Assembly: GCA_036677685.1 (NCBI GenBank)
Contig: JAVBWA010000022.1
Coordinates: 1-64,000, forward strand
DNA from: JAQUBU01 sp036677685
GTDB taxonomy: Bacteria > Bacillota > Syntrophomonadia > Syntrophomonadales > Syntrophomonadaceae
Length of the DNA: 64,000 nt
Direction of reading: 5' to 3'
Positions 58,058 through 64,000 of this stretch are shown here, in pieces. Under the pieces are notes generated by a model that had not been told where the DNA came from, ran no database searches, and saw nothing but the letters and a program-made list of their open reading frames with translations. The position numbers were made by a program, and so were the translations under genes. Positions within the stretch are counted from its first letter, which is position 1. Each line of letters starts with the position of its first letter.

Positions 58058-58435
58058 CTAAATAATCACGGCGCTGTCGATATTGGTAAATATGTTTTCT
58101 TTTAAGCTCTGACCGTCCACGGCGGTAACTACGGTATTGTTTTTAACGCTTACCACCAGAGCCAGATCCTGCATTAGAATCAAGGAATCGCGTGCGCCCT
58201 TTTGCCTGGCTTTGCTGACTGCGTCCTGAAGCTTATCCATTTGGCCGGCACTCAATTCGATATTCCTGGATTTCAGCCGCTCCCGGGCATGCTGGGAAAA
58301 TTTAAGTTCGCCCTGCAGCTTTTGATCCAGAACCTGCCCAAAACTGGTACTTGATTGGGTTTGGGCTGTTTTATCCTTGCGGACCGTGCCTGGCTGCACA
58401 ACCGGTTGTTGGGGAAAATAAATACGGTTATTCAT
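58058..58435 (-). CDS. Flagellar operon protein of the TIGR02530/DUF3766 type
   Basis: The 125-residue protein has a short variable start and the conserved core LKFSQHARERLKSRNIELSA followed by QLDKLQDAVSKARQKGAR-type sequence and LVVSVKNNTVVTAVDGQSLK. It matches the small protein coded between flgD and flgE in Firmicutes; its function is unknown, with a role in hook assembly suspected from position. ATG at 58435 has GAGAGG nine bases upstream; another ATG at 58444 is directly on this site. It overlaps the flgD end by eight bases. Confidence 0.88.
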   Translation of the reverse strand: MNNRIYFPQQPVVQPGTVRKDKTAQTQSSTSFGQVLDQKLQGELKFSQHARERLKSRNIELSAGQMDKLQDAVSKARQKGARDSLILMQDLALVVSVKNNTVVTAVDGQSLKENIFTNIDSAVII

Positions 58436-58991
58436 CCTGGTCATCCTCTCCCGGGATTAGATAGGAACTTAGTTGATCCAATCTATATAGAATTTCAACT
58501 AAAACCGCCTGGTCGATAGATGTACTTTCTTCACCAATTTTTGAAATTGTACTTGCCGCAATTTCCTCGCCATCTATTACATAATATGATACTCCATCCT
58601 TAAGGAGCACGGATTCAATGATCCCGGTAAGCGTAGATGAAGTATCATCGGGATCCGGATAACCGACCTCCCGGCCAATCATACTGCTAGCCTGTTGCAG
58701 CATTAAACCGGGAAGAAGATTGCTGGTTATGTTGTCCGATAGTTTTGTAAAACTGCTGTTAAGATTTTGCATCTGCTCCAAAGAACTGAAACTGGCCATT
58801 TGTGACATAAATTCCTTGTCTTCGACCGGGTTCGTCGGATCCTGGTATTTGAGTTCAGTCAAAAGGAGCTTGAGGAAAGCATCCTTGTCCAGGGTATTGC
58901 TGGTGCTATTTGTTGTTGAAGAAGTACTGTCAGTCGTCTTGGCCCAGGGAACTGTTTCATAGCTTACTCCATCGATTGTAGTTGCCATCAT
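58428..58991 (-). CDS. flgD: Hook cap protein FlgD
   Basis: FlgD is the scaffold cap under which hook subunits assemble. The 187-residue product has the N-terminal FlgD signature LDKDAFLKLLLTELKYQDPT followed by NPVEDKEFMSQMASFSSLEQ, and a short beta-rich rest. It is the compact Firmicutes type, without the long C-terminal domains of E. coli FlgD. It follows fliK by eight bases and overlaps the next gene. Confidence 0.93.
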   Translation of the reverse strand: MMATTIDGVSYETVPWAKTTDSTSSTTNSTSNTLDKDAFLKLLLTELKYQDPTNPVEDKEFMSQMASFSSLEQMQNLNSSFTKLSDNITSNLLPGLMLQQASSMIGREVGYPDPDDTSSTLTGIIESVLLKDGVSYYVIDGEEIAASTISKIGEESTSIDQAVLVEILYRLDQLSSYLIPGEDDQDE

Positions 58992-58999
58992 TTCACCTC

Positions 59000-60958
59000 C
59001 TAAACTAGAAAATTCATGGTCCCGTTACTCCTTATGCCATATTCGGACTCGGGGATTGCGCTTAGCGCAATGTCATCATTATCAAGGCTGTCAAGGTTTT
59101 CCATCCCGTCCGGGTATCCTTGCCCGGTAAAATTGCGCGGGTACTGCTCGTTCATAAACTGGTAGCGCTGCCAGGATTCTTGAGGGTTATTACCGGAACC
59201 GTCAAACATACCGCCGTTGTTCAGCTGTACATTGACTTCGGCCTTTTCCACTCTTATCCCCTGAGCTTCCAGCGACTGCCTCAGTGTATTGAGGTTGCTG
59301 TCCAGCATGTGTTTCACTTGATGGCTGTCGGTAATAAACTTGGCAGTCAGTATTCCTTCTTCAACTGCAATCTTAATCGTCATCTTGCCCAGAAATTCAG
59401 GCTGCAATTGGATCTTCATCTCTGAGGAATTTAGTTTGACCATCATTTCGGCTTTCTTCACAATTTGCTCCAGCACTTTTTCCGGCTCCGTTAAGAGGTC
59501 GGTGGTTGCGGGGGCGCTGGTGGTACGCAGAAGCTGTGTTTTTTCCGACTCCAAGCCGCTTTTGCCTGCCAATAAGGCTAAACTCTCCCCTTCGCTGGGC
59601 TTGCTGCTTGCCGCCGCTTCGGTTTTGGTCGGTATAACTTCGCTTTTATCAGACTTTAATCGTTTGCTTTCAAAAGCTATCAGTTTTTTAACATCAGTGG
59701 CAGCCTGCTCAGTTTTGGGTCTGACTACTTCCAATCCGGCTACAGTTCTGAATTTTAATTCGCTCTGACCAGCCTTTGCTTCACTTTGCTTGCTTGCGGC
59801 GGACACCTTATTGCTTTCATCAGTCTTATCCACTTGTTTGGCTGGTTCGGGCCCCACTTTTGAAGCTGTACTTTTTTCATCCGGAGCAGCTTGGGTTAAT
59901 AGGGCTTCAGCATCGCTTACTGTCTCATCTCCAAACACCGCCGTTTTAGCTCCCTGGTTATTGGAGTCTGTACGTTTGGCGGTAGTCTGGGCGGCCAAGC
60001 CTGACTGTATGAGTACTGCCGGTGATTCGTTAAGCAGTGCCGTTTCCGGAGTAGGCTGTTTCCCGTCGGTAGTGATTATCGGTTCTTCAACTCTGGCGGT
60101 CTTTGCCTGATTGTCGATTACCATATCAGGTTGAACTGGAATATCACTTACCAAAGTCGCTGACTCTTTAAGAGAATCTTGCATCGCCAGCAGCAGCTTG
60201 GGCTCCGTTACCGGCTTTGCTTTAGCTGCTTCATCGCCAGGTTTTACATTTTCATTGATTTCTGCCTGATTGTCAACGGGAAGCCCGGTAATCTGTGATT
60301 CCAGCAATGGCGCCGGTTTTGGCGTAATCGTTTCCGGTATAGCTGGCTGCTGCAATCCCACTTGCCCTTTAGGTTCTTCCACCATGGGCATAAGATCTTC
60401 CTGGAGCGGTGCAATCTGGGTAGCAGTTTGGGGAAGCTCATTAAGCAAATTCGTTATACCGGGGTTTTGGCTGGTTTCACCCAAATCTGCGGCTTCATTA
60501 ACTTGTGCAACAATTTCCACCTTGGGCAATTCCGGCATAGTTTCCTGAGCAATTAATCCCGGGATATCATTTAAGGGTATATTGCCCGGTACCTGCTGAA
60601 TTTCGCTTTCCGGCTGTATTTCTCCAACAGCGACTATTTCATCGCTTGCTGTTGATTTTGGAGGCGCCTCTTGCTCTGCCGGTTTTTTACTTGCTGAATC
60701 CGCCTGGACAAGTCGCGGGGTTTCGACTTTTTGCTCAGCCGGAAAGGGGTTGCTGCCGGATTCCGGGCACTCTGCAATTGCTTCCGTATTGCTGCGCTGC
60801 AAATCTTTACTTTCACTGCTGCGACGGGTTAGTCTCTGCAGGTGTTTGCTGAAACTGCTTGAACTGGAACCGGTTTTGGCCTTGGGAGCAGACAATTCAG
60901 ATTTTATTGTCTTTGCTGGTACGGCTGTCTGCATTTCTACCATATTCACTTGTGCCAA
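59000..60958 (-). CDS. fliK: Hook length control protein FliK
   Basis: FliK measures the hook and triggers the FlhB switch. The 652-residue protein has a long low-complexity N-terminal/central region rich in Ala, Glu, Pro, Thr and Lys (about 1-480), suited to the ruler function, and a C-terminal Flg_hook domain (about 490-585) with LNSSEMKIQLQPEFLGKMTI and MLDSNLNTLRQSLEAQGIRV. TTG at 60958 follows AGGAGGTG by five bases. It is longer than B. subtilis FliK (~490); ruler length should correlate with hook length. Confidence 0.92.
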   Translation of the reverse strand: MAQVNMVEMQTAVPAKTIKSELSAPKAKTGSSSSSFSKHLQRLTRRSSESKDLQRSNTEAIAECPESGSNPFPAEQKVETPRLVQADSASKKPAEQEAPPKSTASDEIVAVGEIQPESEIQQVPGNIPLNDIPGLIAQETMPELPKVEIVAQVNEAADLGETSQNPGITNLLNELPQTATQIAPLQEDLMPMVEEPKGQVGLQQPAIPETITPKPAPLLESQITGLPVDNQAEINENVKPGDEAAKAKPVTEPKLLLAMQDSLKESATLVSDIPVQPDMVIDNQAKTARVEEPIITTDGKQPTPETALLNESPAVLIQSGLAAQTTAKRTDSNNQGAKTAVFGDETVSDAEALLTQAAPDEKSTASKVGPEPAKQVDKTDESNKVSAASKQSEAKAGQSELKFRTVAGLEVVRPKTEQAATDVKKLIAFESKRLKSDKSEVIPTKTEAAASSKPSEGESLALLAGKSGLESEKTQLLRTTSAPATTDLLTEPEKVLEQIVKKAEMMVKLNSSEMKIQLQPEFLGKMTIKIAVEEGILTAKFITDSHQVKHMLDSNLNTLRQSLEAQGIRVEKAEVNVQLNNGGMFDGSGNNPQESWQRYQFMNEQYPRNFTGQGYPDGMENLDSLDNDDIALSAIPESEYGIRSNGTMNFLV

Positions 60959-60990
60959 TCTTTCACCTCCTTCATTATTAAAATCCCCCT

Positions 60991-61044
60991 AGTTAAGGGG
61001 TCAAGAATAAGGGGTATTTGCCCCTCATTCTTAACACCTTAACT
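60991..61044 (-). repeat. 24-bp inverted repeat between ylxF and fliK
   Basis: Arms 60991-61014 and 61021-61044 match in 21 of 24 positions around a six-base loop, containing AAGGGG/CCCCT words. The hairpin starts at the ylxF stop codon (61043-61045) and ends 33 bases before the fliK start. It is followed by only a short T-stretch (ATTTTAATA) on the minus strand, so it may be a weak terminator or a stabiliser. Confidence 0.65.
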
Positions 61045-61651
61045 AAGGTGCCGCTACCAGCATTTTTTTACTAATATTAGCCGCTTTGTCGCGGTCCATA
61101 TTCTCCATTAACTCGGCTACCAAATCAGTCTCCATAGCCGAAAAAATTCCGATTATATCCTCGTCGCTCAAACGCGACATAATATCGGCGGCATTTTTGG
61201 CTTTCATCCCGGCAAAGTATTCGGCCATATCCTTATAAGCGGCCGACTTGCTTTCTTCTTTGAGCTTCAAATCCAGTAGTTCTTTGTTTAAACGGGCAAT
61301 CTCTTCCTTAAGCTGATCATCATCCTGTTCCGTAACCTTTAGATCCTTTTTGACCTCAGACATCTGGGCTTGGATTTTCTCCATTTCAGCCCGTTTTTCT
61401 TCAAGAATTCTTTCCAATCTTTCGTTATCTTTAGCATAGCGTTCTTTCTGTTTGAGTACCTGGTCATATTGAACTACCGATACTTTATCCATGCTTTGGG
61501 CTATATGGCTGCCCAAAAAGGGTATACTGTTTAGAAAGGCTGGGGTGGAAAAGAAATTAAGATACATAAGCAGATAAGCTCCGCCCCCTAAAATAAAGAG
61601 GATTAAGAGCAAGTAAAACATTATTTTGATTTTCCGCAAAACCTTCGCCAT
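61043..61651 (-). CDS. YlxF/MotE-like flagellar protein
   Basis: The ~202-residue protein has one membrane helix near the start (about 8-30, MFYLLLILFILGGGAYLLMY), a long coiled coil (~60-145) and a C-terminal MgtE-N-like domain (ADIMSRLSDEDIIGIFSAME then AELMENMDRDKAANISKKML). This layout matches the YlxF/MotE family coded between fliJ and fliK, described as a chaperone or stator-related factor in some bacteria. ATG at 61651 follows GGGAGAG by ten bases; the frame opens at a TTG (61672). Confidence 0.87.
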   Translation of the reverse strand: MAKVLRKIKIMFYLLLILFILGGGAYLLMYLNFFSTPAFLNSIPFLGSHIAQSMDKVSVVQYDQVLKQKERYAKDNERLERILEEKRAEMEKIQAQMSEVKKDLKVTEQDDDQLKEEIARLNKELLDLKLKEESKSAAYKDMAEYFAGMKAKNAADIMSRLSDEDIIGIFSAMETDLVAELMENMDRDKAANISKKMLVAAP

Positions 61652-61774
61652 ATATAAAAAACTCTCCCGCAATTCAACTTAATACTTATTTCTAATAAAC
61701 GCTTGGAACCGCTACTATTTGGGAATTAAGTAGAAAAAGTAAATTCTACCCCTCACGCCTTACGCCTCACGCCA
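61652..61774. other. fliJ-ylxF spacer with TGAGGYG-type words
   Basis: No gene is visible. About 61750-61773 reads CTACCCCTCACGCCTTACGC then CTCACG, the same word type as at 26845-26881, directly beside the fliJ stop codon. Otherwise the spacer is AT-rich. Confidence 0.4.
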
Positions 61775-62224
61775 TCAAGATATTTGCTTACGATAGTGGT
61801 TATTAATGGCAATTTCGTCGACAATTTTCTGTTCTTCCAGGCTAAGCTGGTGCAGGTATTCCTGCCAGTCCTTTTCTTTTAACTTCTCCATGGTGTCGGT
61901 TTCTTTGATTCTTGCCAGCAAGACCTGGCGGGCTTTCTCCAAAATCAATTCCGCATTGTACAACATTTCTTCGATATTGTTAATCTGGTTTTTCATTACC
62001 GGAATATATTCTTTTTTAATCAAAAGCTCTTGAAAGCCTTTTTTCTCCCAGTTGAATTCTCTAATGTTTTGCTCCAGAGCTTCCAGCCGTTTTAGCGAAA
62101 GTTCAAGTCTTTCCTGGATGCGATTGCGTTCATATATACAGATCTGCAATTCATCACGGGCCAGTTGTTCCTGCCGTATGGATATATCCAATTTGGTCTG
62201 CAGCCTGAAACGAAAAGCTTTCAT
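61775..62224 (-). CDS. fliJ: Flagellar export chaperone FliJ
   Basis: FliJ is a coiled-coil protein that couples the FliI ATPase to FlhA. The 149-residue product starts KAFRFRLQTKLDISIRQEQL and is helical throughout, with the expected antiparallel coiled coil of charged heptads. It follows fliI by nine bases. Confidence 0.92.
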   Translation of the reverse strand: MKAFRFRLQTKLDISIRQEQLARDELQICIYERNRIQERLELSLKRLEALEQNIREFNWEKKGFQELLIKKEYIPVMKNQINNIEEMLYNAELILEKARQVLLARIKETDTMEKLKEKDWQEYLHQLSLEEQKIVDEIAINNHYRKQIS

Positions 62225-62233
62225 CAGATACTC

Positions 62234-63562
62234 CTAGCTGTGCACGGCATATTCGAGTTTGGCAAGTGAATCTTCCAGAGAAGATTCATCATATATACCC
62301 TGCTTTAAAAAATCATGACATTTATCTATAAGTACTACGGCTTCATCTATACGCGGGTTGGAACCTTTTTTATAAGCACCGATATCGATAAGGTCCCGGG
62401 CTTCCTCATAGGTCGCCAACAGACTTCGGAAACGATTGGCATTCTTCATCTGCTCTTTACTAACTACATCAATCATTACCCGGCTTATACTCTGCCCAAC
62501 ATCAATGGCTGGATAGAGATTGAGGGCGGCCATACTCCGGCTCAGGGCTATATGCCCATCCAGTATACCTCTCACCGCATCGGTAATCGGCTCGTTCATG
62601 TCATCTCCCTCAACCAGAACGGAATATAAACCGGTAATACTCCCGTTTTCTGAAGTTCCCGCTCTCTCCAGCAATTTGGGCAGTAATGCAAAAACGGAAG
62701 GTGTATATCCTCTGGTGGCCGGGGGCTCACCAATGGCTAAACCGACTTCACGTTGAGCCAGGGCAAAGCGGGTTACGGAATCCATCAATAGTAATACATC
62801 TTTACCCTGATCTCTAAAATATTCAGCTATACTGGTAGCTACGAAAGCTCCTTTAAGTCTTACCAGGGCAGGCTGGTCAGAAGTTGCTACAACCACCACG
62901 GAGCGGGCTAGTCCTTCCTCACCCAAGTCACGCTCCAAAAACTCTCTAACCTCGCGCCCTCTTTCGCCAATAAGAGCTATTACATTTATATCAGCATTGG
63001 TGTTCCGGGCTATCATGCCAATCAGGGTGCTTTTGCCTACTCCACTGCCGGCCATAATACCCATGCGTTGGCCTTTGCCGATAGTTATCAAACCATCAAT
63101 AGCCTTGACTCCAACCTGTAAGATTTCACTAATGCGTTTTCTTTTTAAAGGGTTTGGAGGCTGGTTCATTACCGGATAACTGCTCTCCGATTTAATCCGG
63201 CCTTTATCATCAATGGGCTCACCCAAGCCGTTTAATACCCGGCCTTTAAGCTCCATACCTACTTTCACTCTTAGGGTGGTGCCGCTAGCCAGGAGTTCAC
63301 TTCCGGGGCCAATTCCTTCAATATTGCCCAGAGGCATCAAGAGTATTTTGTTACTTCTGAAACCGGCTACTTCAGCAGGTATTAACTGCCGGTCAGCATA
63401 ATTGGTTTTTAAATAACAGAGTTCCCCAAGCTTTACCCGCGGCCCGCTGGCTTCCAGGGTCAAGCCAATCGCCTGCGAAATCTTTCCCTTTAGCTGGCAG
63501 CTTGGCGCTTTTTCCAGGGCATCAAGATATTTTTCTATGTCCAGGGCTGACTGCCTATTCAT
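62234..63562 (-). CDS. fliI: Flagellum-specific ATPase FliI
   Basis: FliI is the export ATPase related to F1 beta. The 442-residue protein has Walker A AGSGVGKST (171-179), the catalytic Glu in ALIGERGREVREFLERDLGE, Walker B DVLLLMDSVTRFALAQREVG and the C-terminal helical domain. It overlaps the upstream fliH by eight bases and precedes fliJ, the usual order. Confidence 0.97.
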   Translation of the reverse strand: MNRQSALDIEKYLDALEKAPSCQLKGKISQAIGLTLEASGPRVKLGELCYLKTNYADRQLIPAEVAGFRSNKILLMPLGNIEGIGPGSELLASGTTLRVKVGMELKGRVLNGLGEPIDDKGRIKSESSYPVMNQPPNPLKRKRISEILQVGVKAIDGLITIGKGQRMGIMAGSGVGKSTLIGMIARNTNADINVIALIGERGREVREFLERDLGEEGLARSVVVVATSDQPALVRLKGAFVATSIAEYFRDQGKDVLLLMDSVTRFALAQREVGLAIGEPPATRGYTPSVFALLPKLLERAGTSENGSITGLYSVLVEGDDMNEPITDAVRGILDGHIALSRSMAALNLYPAIDVGQSISRVMIDVVSKEQMKNANRFRSLLATYEEARDLIDIGAYKKGSNPRIDEAVVLIDKCHDFLKQGIYDESSLEDSLAKLEYAVHS

Positions 63563-64000
63563 CGGTGGTCACTTCCTGAACAGCTTTTTCCGCATTGGCA
63601 ATTCTGGTTTCCAACCTTGCATCCACAGACCCGGCATCACTTTCCAACATTAAACCGCCGGCAGCAATACGCTCATCGGCATAGATATTTATTTGTGTGT
63701 CATTACTACCAATATCGGTGAAACTCTCGGTTTCCATTACTTTAAAAATTCGCTCTACATCCTGGGGGTTTACATATACGGTAACATTGCCGGGTTGATC
63801 CAAAAAGCCCAGAGCTTCGCGGAGGATATTAATAATTACGTTTGGATTGGTCACTAATTCCCCGCCAATGACTTTTTTTGCTAAGGCCATAGCTAAACGA
63901 ACCATATCCGGTTCACTGGCTTTCATCATATTCAGTTTGGTTTGCCGGGCTTCTTCCAATAATTCTTGATTTTGCTGGATAGCCAGCAAACGATCAGCTT
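63555..64000 (-). CDS. fliH: Flagellar assembly protein FliH, C-terminal part (runs off the window)
   Basis: FliH is the stalk-like regulator of FliI. The visible ~147 residues continue open past the window edge and include ALAKKVIGGELVTNPNVIIN, VTVYVNPQDVERI and the conserved ending IAAGGLMLESDAGSVDARLE. The TTG at 63989 is internal and not the start, because the frame continues upstream with DRLL. It overlaps fliI by eight bases. Confidence 0.93.
   Translation of the reverse strand, partial: ADRLLAIQQNQELLEEARQTKLNMMKASEPDMVRLAMALAKKVIGGELVTNPNVIINILREALGFLDQPGNVTVYVNPQDVERIFKVMETESFTDIGSNDTQINIYADERIAAGGLMLESDAGSVDARLETRIANAEKAVQEVTTDE

Overview
ORGANISM. The window looks like the chromosome of a flagellated, low-to-middle GC Firmicute of the Clostridia type. 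A Syntrophomonas-like lineage is possible, but that is an impression and was not tested. The reasons are a PolC-type replicative polymerase, the fused switch protein FliY, the CheC/CheD adaptation proteins, and a gene order close to the Bacillus subtilis fla/che - rpsB - tsf - pyrH - frr - uppS - cdsA - dxr - rseP - proS - polC - rimP - nusA - ylxR - ylxQ - infB - rbfA - truB - ribF - rpsO - pnp chromosome segment, read here entirely from the minus strand. LAYOUT. Positions 1-8,040 are an accessory strip of mixed strands. It holds the first ~115 bases of an insertion sequence cutting the 3' end of a GNAT acetyltransferase gene, an SDR protein that lacks the catalytic Tyr/Lys, two unrecognised or weakly recognised genes, a RloC-like anticodon nuclease/ATPase with a zinc hook, a MarR regulator, a CarD-type regulator, and a Phd-Uma2 fusion preceded by a phased three-repeat operator. 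Several minus-strand genes here are tailed by members of a short AT-rich palindrome family, so the strip resembles a cassette array. Positions 8,162-14,465 hold pnp, rpsO, ribF, truB, nrnA and rbfA. Positions 14,480-19,377 hold infB, ylxQ, ylxR, nusA and rimP with a promoter of their own. Positions 19,535-31,966 hold polC (without its exonuclease domain), mgtC, proS, ispG, rseP, dxr, an AI-2E transporter, cdsA and uppS. Positions 32,067-34,971 hold frr, pyrH, tsf and rpsB with promoter and terminators. Positions 35,163-64,000 are the distal part of a large flagellar/chemotaxis operon from fliH to sigD, followed by fapA, a small hydrophilic protein and a membrane-anchored DUF6115-like protein. 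HOW THE GENES WORK TOGETHER. The flagellar block encodes the export ATPase and its partners (FliH, FliI, FliJ), the export gate (FliO, FliP, FliQ, FliR, FlhA, FlhB), hook building (FliK, FlgD, FlgE), the switch (FliM, FliY, CheY), placement GTPases (FlhF, FlhG), chemotaxis (CheA, CheW, CheB, CheC, CheD), a c-di-GMP effector (PilZ) and the flagellar sigma factor. The other block encodes translation, RNA processing and isoprenoid/phospholipid precursor genes. POINTS OF INTEREST. Most notable are two genes (pnp and the DUF6115-like gene) whose only Shine-Dalgarno-supported start is ATA, PolC without proofreading domain, a ~135-bp dispersed repeat in five near-full copies whose end supplies stop codons, a precisely centred 120-bp palindrome between flhA and flhB, and the RloC-like nuclease in its cassette-like setting. 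All statements rest on reading this sequence and on recalled family knowledge; no database search was run.
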